Source: an uncultured Prevotella sp.
GTDB lineage: Bacteria; Bacteroidota; Bacteroidia; Bacteroidales; Bacteroidaceae
Direction of reading: 5' to 3'
DNA: 30,116 nt
Assembly: GCA_900768785.1 (NCBI GenBank)
Contig: CAAGEG010000145.1
Span: 1-30,116, forward strand
In this document: positions 7,927 through 17,006 of the stretch, in pieces
How positions within the stretch are numbered: the first letter of the stretch is position 1
Layout: every line of letters starts with the position of its first letter
Notes under the pieces: generated by a model
Databases searched by the model: none
Seen by the model: the letters and a program-made list of their open reading frames with translations, nothing else
What the model was told of the DNA's origin: nothing
Position numbers and translations under genes: made by a program

Positions 7927-8861
7927 GTCAGGTCTTTGTCTTTTTCGGTTTTTGAAACTCTTACTTTTATCTGGTCAAATCCTTCGCCATAGACTCCTAT
8001 CACAGAGCTTTGGCTGACAAAAGCATTAGGGTCTATGGTTTTGATGAGGCGGAATATTGTCACGCTCTCACGTTTTTTTGCAAGCAGACATAATACTTTC
8101 ATCTCCTTACCCGTGTACCAGCCGTGTCCATCAAGTATAGTAAGGCTGTGGTCTGTTGTTTTTACGATGGCCTCAGCTATCTCTTTGTGCTTGCTTGAGA
8201 ATATGAGAAACTGTACTGATTGGCGTTGCCAGTACATCACATAATCAAGCATAAGACATTCAATAACCATAGTGCAGAGACCGAAAACAACTTTTTGACA
8301 TCTTATATCTATTGGTCCGAGATTGTCAACAAGAAGACAGCTGCTGATGATACATACGTCTATGAGTATTAGAACCTTGCCGAGCGTGATGTTATGATAT
8401 TTGTTTACTACTGCGGCAATGATATCTGTTCCTCCCGTACTGCCATTATTGAGGAAGACAATGGCGAGTGCAGTACCCGTAAGCATGCATCCTAAGATAA
8501 GAGACATGAAGTCGTTACCTTCTCCAAGCAGTTTATAGAAGCTGCCGTCAGGCATTATAACTATGTCTTGTGCCACTTCCAGAAAGAAAGTAAGGGCAAA
8601 TGTGGCATAAATAGTCTTTGTAAGAAATCGCCAACCCAATACTTTCAGGGCAGCAACTATGAGTATTGCGTTTATCAAGAAGAAAGTATACTGCACGGGA
8701 AATTGTGAGGCGTAGAATATAATTGCGCCAACACCGGCTATTCCTCCCGTTACTATTTTATAGGGTAATAGGAATACGGTGAACCCGAAGGTGTATAATA
8801 GCAGTCCGAGAGTAATGTTTGTGTAGTCTTTAATCTCTTGCAGAATAACTTTCTTCAGCAT
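7923..8861 (-). CDS. YitT-family membrane protein (DUF161 plus DUF2179)
   Basis: A 312-residue integral membrane protein. About five or six hydrophobic helices fill residues 15-205, with GGIAGVGAII near 39-48 and the family signature NNGSTGGTDIIA near 137-148. After these comes a soluble C-terminal domain of about 90 residues (DUF2179; starts around SVQFLIFSSKH). Transport activity has been suggested for this family, but no substrate is established. It begins 14 bp after leuS and overlaps rdgB by 4 bp, so it belongs to the leuS operon. The reason for that link is not apparent. Confidence 0.85.
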   Translation of the reverse strand: MLKKVILQEIKDYTNITLGLLLYTFGFTVFLLPYKIVTGGIAGVGAIIFYASQFPVQYTFFLINAILIVAALKVLGWRFLTKTIYATFALTFFLEVAQDIVIMPDGSFYKLLGEGNDFMSLILGCMLTGTALAIVFLNNGSTGGTDIIAAVVNKYHNITLGKVLILIDVCIISSCLLVDNLGPIDIRCQKVVFGLCTMVIECLMLDYVMYWQRQSVQFLIFSSKHKEIAEAIVKTTDHSLTILDGHGWYTGKEMKVLCLLAKKRESVTIFRLIKTIDPNAFVSQSSVIGVYGEGFDQIKVRVSKTEKDKDLT

Positions 8862-8875
8862 ATTTAGTCAAACTA

Positions 8876-11728
8876 TTATTTGATTACCATATTGACAATC
8901 TTCTTTGGCACGATGATGATTTTAACTATTTGTTTGCCGTCAATATATTTTGCGGTTCTCTCATCTGCAAGCACGGCAGCTTCAATAGCCTTGTTATCGG
9001 CATCGGAATCAAATTGCATTTGGAAGCGAGCTTTACCATTGAAGGAAATAGTCAGCTGCATCTGACTTTCAACAAGGTATTTTTCGTTGCATAAAGGCCA
9101 TTGTGCGTCGCAAACAGTTGTGTTGTTTCCCAAAGCGTGCCACAACTCTTCGGCTATGTGTGGGGCAAATGGAGCTATGAGAATAGCGAGTTGAGAGAGC
9201 AATTCTCTATTGTGGCATTTTAGTTGATGCAGTTCGCCAACGCAAATCATGAAGGCTGCTACTGATGTGTTATAGCTAAACTGCTCGATATCTTGCGTTA
9301 CTTTCTTTATTAATTTGTGAACCGACTTCAGTTGTTCTGCTGTTGCAGGTTCGTCATTAACGGTAAGACTGTCTTCTTTGCCGTAATATAGTCCCCACAA
9401 CTTCTTAAGGAAGCGGTGGCAACCATCTATTCCGTTGGTGTCCCAAGGCTTGCTTTGTTCAACAGGACCGAGAAACATCTCATACAAACGTAGTGTATCG
9501 GCACCGTATTTTTCTACAATCATATCCGGATTTACCACGTTGAACATTGACTTAGACATTTTTTCAATAGCCCAACCGCATATATATTTATCGTTTTCGA
9601 GTATAAATTCGGCATTGTTATATTCAGGACGCCATGCCTTAAATGCATCTATGTCAAGAACATCTCCGTGAACTATGTTTACGTCAACGTGTATTGGTGT
9701 CACGTCGTATTGGTTTTTAAGACCGAGAGACACGAAGGTTGGAGCTGCCGAATGGTCATCGTTGTTTATGCGATATACAAAGTTGGAGCGTCCTTGTATC
9801 ATGCCTTGATTGACAAGTTTGCTGAACGGCTCTTCTTTACATGATGTTCCGATGTCGAAAAGGAACTTGTTCCAGAATCGTGAATATATGAGATGGCCTG
9901 TGGCATGCTCTGTTCCGCCCACATAAAGGTCAACGTTTTGCCAGTAAGAGTCGGCTTTTTCGCTAACGAGAGCTTTGTCGTTTTGTGGGTCCATATACCT
10001 CAAATAATAAGCTGAAGAGCCTGCAAATCCCGGCATAGTGTTTAGTTCAAGAGGGAAAACACTAACGTTGTCTATCAAAGATTTGTCCACTACCTGTGCT
10101 TTGTTTTCATCCCAAGCCCATGTTTTTGCATGTCCGAGAGGTGGCTCGCCGTTTTCTGTTGGTTTGTATTCGCTTATTTCCGGCAGTTCAAGAGGCAGTT
10201 TGTCTTCCGGAATCATGTAAGGCATTCCCTCTTTGTAGTAAACGGGGAATGGCTCACCCCAGTATCTTTGACGTGAGAATATGGCATCTCTTAGTCGGAA
10301 GTTCACTTTTACTCGTCCGAGATGATGTGTTGTGACAAAGTCTTTTGTCTTTTGTATGGCTTCTTTTACGCTTAGTCCGTTGAGTGAAAAGCCGTCAAGG
10401 GCTGTCTTTCCTTCTGCCGGACTGTTGGTTACCCTACCCTCTTTGGCATCAAAACTCTCTTCGCTGACATCGCATCCTTCAATTAGAGGAATTATAGGTA
10501 GGTTAAAATGACGTGCGAAAGCATAGTCTCTTGAGTCGTGAGCAGGTACAGCCATGATTGCTCCTGTGCCATATCCGGCAAGTACATATTCTGATATCCA
10601 TATTGGAATGTTGTCTCCGGTGAACGGATTTATGGCATATGAGCCTGAGAAAACGCCTGTTACCTTGCGGTCACTTATGCGTTCACGTTCGGTACGCTTC
10701 TTTACGTAGGTTATATATTCGTCAACTTCGGCTTTTCTATCTGCTGTTGTGAGTTTGTCAACAAGTTCGCTTTCGGGTGCAAGAACCATGAATGTTACTC
10801 CGAAAATGGTGTCTGCACGTGTTGTAAAGATAGTGAATGAGGTGTCTGTTCCTGCTACTTTGAACTCCATTTCCGTACCTTCGGAACGTCCTATCCAGTT
10901 GCGTTGGGTTTCTTTTAGCGAGTCTGTCCAATCGAGAGTATCAAGTCCGTCAAGCAGACGTTGCGCATATGCACTTACTCTCAAGCACCATTGGCGCATC
11001 TTTTTCTGTACAACAGGATATCCGCCTCGCACACTTACACCATCTACGACCTCATCATTGGCAAGCACAGTACCTAATCCGGCACACCAGTTAACCATTG
11101 TTTCACCAAGATAAGCTATGCGATAGTTCATGAGAGTCTCTTGTTGCTGTTTCTCACTCATTGCTTTCCACTCATCAGCAGTGAAAGACAGCTCTTCGCT
11201 CTGTGCTATATCAAGGCCTTCTGTACCGTTGTTTTCAAAGTGTTCTATAAGCTTTTCTATCGGCATAGCCTTGTGACAGGTGTTGCAATAAAAGGAGTTG
11301 AACATCTTCATGAACGCCCATTGAGTCCAATGATAATATTTCGGGTCACATGTACGCACCTCTCTATCCCAGTCAAATGAGAAACCTATCTTGTCGAGTT
11401 GTTGTCTATAGCGGTTGATATTCTGTGATGTAGTGATAGCAGGATGCTGACCTGTCTGTATGGCATATTGTTCTGCCGGCAGTCCGTAAGCATCATAGCC
11501 CATTGGATTAAGCACGTTGTAACCGCAAAGACGCTTATATCGTGCATAAATATCGCTTGCTATATATCCGAGAGGATGGCCTACGTGAAGTCCGGCTCCC
11601 GAAGGATAAGGGAACATATTGAGTACATAGAACTTCTTTTTGTCGTTTTCTTCAGTCACTTTGTAGGTCTTTGTTTCTGCCCACTTCTGTTGCCATCTTC
11701 TCTCAATCTCGTTGAAATTATATTCCAT
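8876..11728 (-). CDS. leuS: Leucyl-tRNA synthetase
   Basis: LeuS charges tRNA-Leu and edits mischarged products. With the start at 11728 it is 950 residues, a usual size for Bacteroidetes. The class I signature HVGH is at 48-51 in PYPSGAGLHVGH, and KMSKS at about 723-727. The inserted CP1 editing domain has TTRADTIFGVTF and the conserved aspartate in VPAHDSRDYAFA. The C-terminal anticodon-binding domain contains the helix around LAILIAPFAPHIAEELWHAL. The frame stays open to 11824, but that stretch runs through the promoter at 11814-11844, and MEYNFNEIERRWQQ is the family's usual N-terminus. It is first in an operon with the YitT-family gene and rdgB. Confidence 0.96.
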   Translation of the reverse strand: MEYNFNEIERRWQQKWAETKTYKVTEENDKKKFYVLNMFPYPSGAGLHVGHPLGYIASDIYARYKRLCGYNVLNPMGYDAYGLPAEQYAIQTGQHPAITTSQNINRYRQQLDKIGFSFDWDREVRTCDPKYYHWTQWAFMKMFNSFYCNTCHKAMPIEKLIEHFENNGTEGLDIAQSEELSFTADEWKAMSEKQQQETLMNYRIAYLGETMVNWCAGLGTVLANDEVVDGVSVRGGYPVVQKKMRQWCLRVSAYAQRLLDGLDTLDWTDSLKETQRNWIGRSEGTEMEFKVAGTDTSFTIFTTRADTIFGVTFMVLAPESELVDKLTTADRKAEVDEYITYVKKRTERERISDRKVTGVFSGSYAINPFTGDNIPIWISEYVLAGYGTGAIMAVPAHDSRDYAFARHFNLPIIPLIEGCDVSEESFDAKEGRVTNSPAEGKTALDGFSLNGLSVKEAIQKTKDFVTTHHLGRVKVNFRLRDAIFSRQRYWGEPFPVYYKEGMPYMIPEDKLPLELPEISEYKPTENGEPPLGHAKTWAWDENKAQVVDKSLIDNVSVFPLELNTMPGFAGSSAYYLRYMDPQNDKALVSEKADSYWQNVDLYVGGTEHATGHLIYSRFWNKFLFDIGTSCKEEPFSKLVNQGMIQGRSNFVYRINNDDHSAAPTFVSLGLKNQYDVTPIHVDVNIVHGDVLDIDAFKAWRPEYNNAEFILENDKYICGWAIEKMSKSMFNVVNPDMIVEKYGADTLRLYEMFLGPVEQSKPWDTNGIDGCHRFLKKLWGLYYGKEDSLTVNDEPATAEQLKSVHKLIKKVTQDIEQFSYNTSVAAFMICVGELHQLKCHNRELLSQLAILIAPFAPHIAEELWHALGNNTTVCDAQWPLCNEKYLVESQMQLTISFNGKARFQMQFDSDADNKAIEAAVLADERTAKYIDGKQIVKIIIVPKKIVNMVIK

Positions 11729-11813
11729 ATTATTGTTTGATATATTGATTTTGTGTTTATGCCCATTGTCATCACGCACGACAATGAGTATTAGTCGTTT
11801 ATTTAAATCCTTG

Positions 11814-11844
11814 CAAAGATACATCTACTTTGCGACAAATCAAA
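11814..11844 (-). promoter_or_regulatory. leuS promoter, exact Bacteroidetes -33/-7 match
   Basis: On the minus strand TTTG (11841-11844), exactly 19 bp and TATCTTTG (11814-11821) match the consensus TTTG-N19-21-TAnnTTTG in full. Transcription should start near 11807, giving a leader of about 80 nt before the ATG at 11728. The site drives leuS and probably the YitT-family gene and rdgB. It lies beside the second 22-bp array. Confidence 0.75.
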
Positions 11845-11879
11845 ACGAAAATATTGGTTTTTACAAAACTGTATCTTGC

Positions 11880-12011
11880 AAACAATATACCTGCATCTCG
11901 TAAACAATATGTTTACGTTTCGTAAACTACGTGTTTTCAAATCGTAAACTACGTGTTTTCTTATCATAAACTACGTATTTTCAAATCGTAACTAACGTGT
12001 TTATATTTTAC
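11880..12011 (+). repeat. 22-bp tandem repeat array 2 (about six units)
   Basis: Units of 22 bp start at 11880, 11902, 11924, 11946, 11968 and 11990. The best conserved read AAACTACGTGTTTT followed by CAAATCGT; the unit at 11902 begins AAACAATATGTTTAC. All share AAAC, or a near form, at the left and GTTT or ATTT in the middle. Period and orientation match arrays 1 and 3. The array fills most of the leuS-mutS divergent intergenic space, just upstream of the leuS promoter. Confidence 0.85.
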
Positions 12012-12125
12012 AATAAATTGTTAACGCAAAATGAATGTTGATTTTTGTTGAGCAGAAAACAAGTTTTCTATCTCCTTGAAGCCCCAATCATTATAAAAAA
12101 AGCGATAAATCTCAAAAAAAATTAT

Positions 12126-12133
12126 TAAGTTTG
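12126..12133 (+). promoter_or_regulatory. Probable mutS -7 promoter element
   Basis: TAAGTTTG matches the -7 consensus TAnnTTTG, 19 bp before the mutS ATG. No TTTG occurs at the expected -33 distance, so only half of the promoter is supported. Transcription would start about 13 nt before the start codon. Confidence 0.4.
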
Positions 12134-12152
12134 CAAGCTAAAGAAAAGAAAA

Positions 12153-14783
12153 ATGGCAAAAAAGGACAACGAGCTGACACCTATGATGAAGCAGTTTTTC
12201 GAGCTGAAAGGTAAACATCCAGATGCTTTACTGCTTTTCAGATGCGGAGATTTCTATGAGACATATCTGCAAGATGCCGTAGATGCAAGCCGTATATTGG
12301 GTATTACGCTCACTCGGCGCAGCAACGGCAACTCTAAAGGTTCTGCTACAGAGATGGCAGGTTTCCCTCATCATGCCCTTGACACATATCTTCCCAAGTT
12401 GATAAGAGCAGGAAGAAGGGTGGCAATATGCGACCAACTGGAAGACCCGAAGCTAACAAAGAAGTTGGTAAAAAGGGGTATAACAGAGCTCGTTACGCCG
12501 GGTGTTGCCATGAGCGATAATGTTCTCAACTATAAAGAAAACAATTTCCTTGCCGCAATCAACTTCGGTAAAGCTGCTTGTGGCGTGGCTTTTCTTGATA
12601 TATCCACAGGAGAATTTTTCGTAGATGAAGGTTCGTACGACGATATTGAGAAGTTGCTTGTTAATTTGCAGCCTAAAGAGGTGCTCTTTGAGCGTGGGAA
12701 AAAGGATGTTTTTTTAAGATTTTTTGGTGGCAAACTGTTTACATACGAACTTGACGAATGGGCTTTTGTGGAGCAAACGGCTGAACAAAAACTCCTTAAA
12801 CACTTTGGGGTGAAAAGTCTTAAAGGTTTCGGGGTAGGGCATATGCGTAGCGGAATATGTGCAGCTGGCGCAATTTTGCAATATCTTGAAATGACTCAGC
12901 ACACGCAACTATCGCATATCACATCTCTTTCAAGGATAGATGAAGACAGATATGTAAGGTTGGACAAATTCACGATACGTTCTCTTGAGTTGTTAAACAC
13001 CATGCAAGAAGGCGGATTGTCGCTACTTGATGTTCTCGACACTACTGTAACACCTATGGGAGCACGTCTTTTGAAAAGGTGGATAGTATTTCCGCTGACA
13101 GATGCAAAGGAGATAGAGAAGAGACAATCGGTGGTTGAATGTTTCTTCAAACAGCCCGAAATGAAAGAAACGGCAGACTCACAACTTGCCATAGTGGGAG
13201 ATATGGAACGCATAGTGTCAAAAGTGGCAACGGGAAAAGTATCTCCGCGTGAAATGGTACAGCTGAAAAACGCTCTAACAGCTGTGGTTCCTTTGAAAGA
13301 AGCATGTCTTTCGGCTGACAATAATGAGCTGAATAGGATAGGGGAGAGGCTATCTGTTTGTGCTGAACTAACAGCCCGAATAGCAAAAGAAATAAACAAC
13401 GACCCTCCACAACTTGTAAACAAAGGCAATGTTATCAATAGTGGCGTAAACGAAGAGCTTGATAACCTGCGCGATATAGCATACAGAGGCAAAGACTACT
13501 TGCTGAAAATTCAGCAGAGAGAGATAGAAAAGACAGGTATAGCATCTCTCAAGATAGGCTACAACAACGTGTTTGGTTATTATCTTGAAGTGAGAAACAT
13601 GTATAAAGATAATGTTCCGCAAGAGTGGGTACGCAAGCAAACACTTGCCCAAGCCGAGAGATACATCACTCAAGAGCTAAAAGAGTATGAGGAAAAAATT
13701 CTCGGAGCGGAAGACAAGATATTACAATTGGAAGCCAAACTCTTTGCCGACATCGTGGCATTTACCCAACAATATATCTCGGAAATAAAGACAGATGCCA
13801 CATTGTTGGCAGAAATAGACTGTCTCTTAGCGTTTGCCAAAGATGCACAAGAGAGAAACTATATCAGACCACTTATAGAGACAGAAGAAATAACACTCGA
13901 CATAAAGCAAGGAAGGCATCCTGTAATAGAAACCCAAATGCCGATAGGGGAGAAATACATACCTAACGACATTCAACTTGACGACAAACGACAGCAAATA
14001 ATAATCATTACCGGTCCTAATATGGCAGGTAAGTCTGCCTTGTTGAGGCAAACGGCACTCATAGTCCTAATGGCTCAAATAGGCTCGTTTGTTCCTGCCG
14101 AAAGCGCAAAAATAGGTATAGTAGATAAAATATTCACAAGGGTAGGGGCTTCTGACAATATTTCGCTTGGCGAATCTACGTTTATGGTGGAAATGACAGA
14201 GGCTGCAAATATTCTAAACAACGTAACTCCACGCTCTCTTGTGCTTTTTGACGAACTCGGAAGAGGCACTTCAACTTACGACGGCATAAGCATAGCATGG
14301 GCTATTGTTGAATATTTGCATGAGAAACCTAAAGCAAAAGCAAGAACTCTCTTTGCAACTCATTATCATGAACTTAATGAAATGGAGAAGAATTTCAGCA
14401 GAATAAAAAACTATAATGTAAGTGTAAAGGAGATAAACGGCAAAGTAATTTTTTTGAGACGCCTTGAACGTGGGGGCTCTGAACATTCTTTTGGTATCCA
14501 TGTAGCACAAATAGCAGGTATGCCTAATAGTATAGTTAAGCGCGCAAACACTATTTTGAAACAATTGGAAAGCGATAACTCACACGTCGGTGTGGGAGCT
14601 AAACCCTCTGCCGACGAGCTTAATAAGAGCCGAGACGGCATGCAACTCAACTTCTTTCAGCTTGACGACCCCGTGTTGTGCCAAGTCAGAGACGAAATAT
14701 TAGGGCTTGACATAAACAATCTTACGCCTATGGAGGCGCTAAACAAGCTTGATGGTATAAAGAAAATTGTAGGAGGAAAATAA
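12153..14783 (+). CDS. mutS: DNA mismatch repair ATPase MutS
   Basis: MutS recognises base mismatches and small loops and, with MutL, starts strand-specific repair. At 876 residues it is a normal MutS1. The mismatch-wedging F-x-E motif is F34-Y35-E36 in CGDFYETY. The ATPase domain has the Walker A GPNMAGKS at 621-628, then STFMVEM, the Walker B/signature DELGRGTSTYDG and the H-loop ATHYHEL. The C-terminus ends in a helical dimerisation segment (PMEALNKLDGIKKI). These features separate it from MutS2, which has a Smr domain and no N-terminal mismatch domain. The gene is alone on the plus strand, divergent from leuS and convergent with lgt across a shared terminator. Confidence 0.97.
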   Translation: MAKKDNELTPMMKQFFELKGKHPDALLLFRCGDFYETYLQDAVDASRILGITLTRRSNGNSKGSATEMAGFPHHALDTYLPKLIRAGRRVAICDQLEDPKLTKKLVKRGITELVTPGVAMSDNVLNYKENNFLAAINFGKAACGVAFLDISTGEFFVDEGSYDDIEKLLVNLQPKEVLFERGKKDVFLRFFGGKLFTYELDEWAFVEQTAEQKLLKHFGVKSLKGFGVGHMRSGICAAGAILQYLEMTQHTQLSHITSLSRIDEDRYVRLDKFTIRSLELLNTMQEGGLSLLDVLDTTVTPMGARLLKRWIVFPLTDAKEIEKRQSVVECFFKQPEMKETADSQLAIVGDMERIVSKVATGKVSPREMVQLKNALTAVVPLKEACLSADNNELNRIGERLSVCAELTARIAKEINNDPPQLVNKGNVINSGVNEELDNLRDIAYRGKDYLLKIQQREIEKTGIASLKIGYNNVFGYYLEVRNMYKDNVPQEWVRKQTLAQAERYITQELKEYEEKILGAEDKILQLEAKLFADIVAFTQQYISEIKTDATLLAEIDCLLAFAKDAQERNYIRPLIETEEITLDIKQGRHPVIETQMPIGEKYIPNDIQLDDKRQQIIIITGPNMAGKSALLRQTALIVLMAQIGSFVPAESAKIGIVDKIFTRVGASDNISLGESTFMVEMTEAANILNNVTPRSLVLFDELGRGTSTYDGISIAWAIVEYLHEKPKAKARTLFATHYHELNEMEKNFSRIKNYNVSVKEINGKVIFLRRLERGGSEHSFGIHVAQIAGMPNSIVKRANTILKQLESDNSHVGVGAKPSADELNKSRDGMQLNFFQLDDPVLCQVRDEILGLDINNLTPMEALNKLDGIKKIVGGK

Positions 14784-14790
14784 TAAAGAA

Positions 14791-14844
14791 TGTGTCAAAA
14801 CACGTTATTTGCAAATTATGCTACATAAAACATGTTTTGACACA
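14791..14844. terminator. Bidirectional terminator hairpin between convergent mutS and lgt
   Basis: TGTGTCAAAACACGT (14791-14805) pairs with ACATGTTTTGACACA (14830-14844) at 14 of 15 positions across a 24-nt loop. It begins 8 bp after the mutS stop and ends 17 bp before the lgt stop. There is no long T-run on either side, so it may act mainly as an RNA-stabilising 3' hairpin. Confidence 0.65.
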
Positions 14845-14860
14845 CTCCAAAAATATAATA

Positions 14861-15691
14861 TCAAACGTCGTTTGACCGCACACGAAGTGCCTTATACATG
14901 CAAAAGATGCCTAAAATAATGAAAGGCAGACTAAGCAATTGCCCCATATCAAACAACATACTTTCTTCAAAAGACTCTTGAACCTCTTTGGTATATTCTA
15001 TGAAAAAACGTGCCGTGAAGATAAGAGTAAGGCATAGACCGAAGAAAAAGCCTGTTCCAACCATCGCCGGCTTGCGCTTATAAAACCATAAACCGACAAC
15101 AAAAAACAAAGCATAAGCTATTGCTTCATATAATTGACCCGGATGTCGGGGTTGCATATCTATTCTTTCAAACACAAAAGCCCATGGAACATCGGTCACT
15201 TTACCTATAATCTCAGAGTTCATAAGATTACCCAAACGTATGAAACATGCTGTTATAGGAGTGGCAATAGCGATGTTGTCAAGCACTCGCCAAATGCTTA
15301 GTTTGGTGTGTCTTACATACATCCATAACGCAATCATAAGACCTAATGTTCCTCCATGACTTGCAAGACCTTCATATCCCGTGAAATGCCAAGACTCATC
15401 CATACCATAACGGAAAGGAAGAAACATCTCTATAACATGAATACCGCTTGAAAGGAAATATCCGGGCTCATAAAAAAGACAATGACCTAAGCGTGCGCCA
15501 ACAAGAATACCTATAAAACAATAGAAAAAAAGAGGGTCAAACAATTCTTCTTTTATGTTTTGCTGGCGATATAACTTCCTAACAATAAGGTATGCAGCCA
15601 ATAGACCGATGAGCCATAACAAAGAATACCAACGTATAAAGCCAAAGGCTTTAAGGTCGGGATTCCATACTATATAGTTGAAAAAACTCAT
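14861..15691 (-). CDS. lgt: Prolipoprotein diacylglyceryl transferase
   Basis: Lgt transfers diacylglycerol from phosphatidylglycerol to the lipobox cysteine of prelipoproteins in the inner membrane. The 276 residues form about seven hydrophobic segments. Conserved positions seen: RLGHCLFYEP near 67-76, H112 in ASHGGTLG, the signature IRLGNLMNSEIIG at 151-163 with the essential arginine R152, and RHPGQLYEA at 182-190. It follows ychF by 97 bp on the same strand and may be read with it. Its product serves the many lipoproteins expected of this phylum. Confidence 0.95.
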   Translation of the reverse strand: MSFFNYIVWNPDLKAFGFIRWYSLLWLIGLLAAYLIVRKLYRQQNIKEELFDPLFFYCFIGILVGARLGHCLFYEPGYFLSSGIHVIEMFLPFRYGMDESWHFTGYEGLASHGGTLGLMIALWMYVRHTKLSIWRVLDNIAIATPITACFIRLGNLMNSEIIGKVTDVPWAFVFERIDMQPRHPGQLYEAIAYALFFVVGLWFYKRKPAMVGTGFFFGLCLTLIFTARFFIEYTKEVQESFEESMLFDMGQLLSLPFIILGIFCMYKALRVRSNDV

Positions 15692-15788
15692 ATTTGGTTG
15701 TATGAAAATGATATTTGGGAATAATTATCTTTTGTCACACTCTTTACAGGAGCATTTAAAAACATCTGAAAACAGACGATATGCAACT

Positions 15789-16889
15789 TTAAACATTAAA
15801 ACGGAAGTGCATTATATCACCGTCTTGAACAACATATTCCTTACCTTCAATTCCTAATTTGCCTGCTTCGCGAACTGCTGCTTCGGAACCATATTGTATG
15901 TAATCGGCATATTTGATGACTTCGGCACGAATAAAACCCTTCTCAAAGTCGGTATGTATGACTCCCGCACATTGTGGTGCTTTCCAGCCTTTATGGTATG
16001 TCCAAGCTTTAACCTCCATCTCTCCGGCGGTAATAAACGTTTCAAGATTGAGCAAAGCATAAGCTTTCTTTATCAAACGGTTGACTCCACTCTCTTCAAG
16101 TCCCAATTCGTCAAGAAACATCTGCTTGTCTTCGTATGTCTCAAGACTTGCTATGTCTTCTTCTGTTTTGGCAGCTATAATCATAGCTTCGGCTCCTTCT
16201 TCCTTTGCAATACTCTCTATCAAAGTGGAATATTTATTCCCGGTTTTGGCTGATGCTTCTTCAACATTACAAACATAGAGAACGGGTTTGGCTGTCAATA
16301 GGAATAAGTTGCGAGCAGCCTCTTGTTCTTCTTTGCTTTCAAAGCTAACTTGGCGTGCGTTCTTGCCTTGTTCAAGCACTTCTTTATAGGCTTCGAGAAC
16401 TCCAACTTCTATCTTTGCATCTTTATTTCCTGCAGCTGCGACCTTCTGTTGCTTTGATAAACGACTCTCAATAGTCTCAAGATCCTTCAATTGTAACTCG
16501 GTATCAATAATCTCTTTATCGCGTACAGGGTCGATAGTTCCGTCAACGTGAGTGATGTTTTCATCTTCAAAACACCTGAGAACATGGATAATAGCATCTG
16601 TTTCTCGTATGTTTCCAAGAAATTTGTTACCAAGACCTTCTCCCTTAGAAGCGCCCTTTACAAGTCCGGCTATATCAACTATCTCACACGTTGCAGGCAC
16701 TATTCTGCCCGGATGTACTATTTCTGCTAATTTAGTAAGCCTCTCATCGGGTACTGTAATCACACCTACGTTAGGCTCTATTGTACAAAAAGGAAAGTTT
16801 GCTGCCTGTGCTTTTGCGCTTGACAAGCAATTGAAAAGTGTGGATTTACCTACGTTTGGCAATCCAACTATACCACATTTTAATGACAT
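15789..16889 (-). CDS. ychF: Redox-responsive ATPase YchF/OLA1
   Basis: YchF is an Obg-related P-loop protein that prefers ATP and associates with ribosomes; its exact task is unsettled. The 366-residue length is normal. G1 is GLPNVGKS at 9-16, G3 is DIAGLVKGASKGEG, and the usual NKxD is replaced by the family's CNVEE, which underlies the ATP preference. The C-terminal TGS domain ends in GKEYVVQDGDIMHFRFNV. It lies 117 bp after polA and before lgt. CGAAGTTA at 16921-16928 gives TAACTTCG on the coding strand, one base off the -7 consensus, so it may have its own promoter. Confidence 0.96.
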   Translation of the reverse strand: MSLKCGIVGLPNVGKSTLFNCLSSAKAQAANFPFCTIEPNVGVITVPDERLTKLAEIVHPGRIVPATCEIVDIAGLVKGASKGEGLGNKFLGNIRETDAIIHVLRCFEDENITHVDGTIDPVRDKEIIDTELQLKDLETIESRLSKQQKVAAAGNKDAKIEVGVLEAYKEVLEQGKNARQVSFESKEEQEAARNLFLLTAKPVLYVCNVEEASAKTGNKYSTLIESIAKEEGAEAMIIAAKTEEDIASLETYEDKQMFLDELGLEESGVNRLIKKAYALLNLETFITAGEMEVKAWTYHKGWKAPQCAGVIHTDFEKGFIRAEVIKYADYIQYGSEAAVREAGKLGIEGKEYVVQDGDIMHFRFNV

Positions 16890-17006
16890 GTCTTTATAAA
16901 AAGTTTATTAAATACGGCTGCGAAGTTACTTATTTATTTTGATATAACGAGACGAATATAAAAAAATGCTTATTTTAGCTCATCTTTGATGGGGTTAAGT
17001 TGCGTT

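Noticed and set aside
11729..11824. Longer leuS N-terminus beginning at 11824
   Set aside because: It adds 32 residues foreign to LeuS and would begin inside the promoter at 11814-11844.
12896..13492. 198-residue ORF antisense to mutS
   Set aside because: It is a shadow of mutS, a well-supported gene; composition is Ser/Phe-rich as in antisense frames, and no domain is visible.
16552..16899. 115-residue ORF antisense to ychF
   Set aside because: It mirrors the conserved GTPase-fold coding region and has no domain or start signal of its own.
16960..17006. Intrinsic terminator after polA
   Set aside because: Only 3 to 4-bp stems (CATC-AAA-GATG and GCT/AGC) are present before the T-run; too weak to call.
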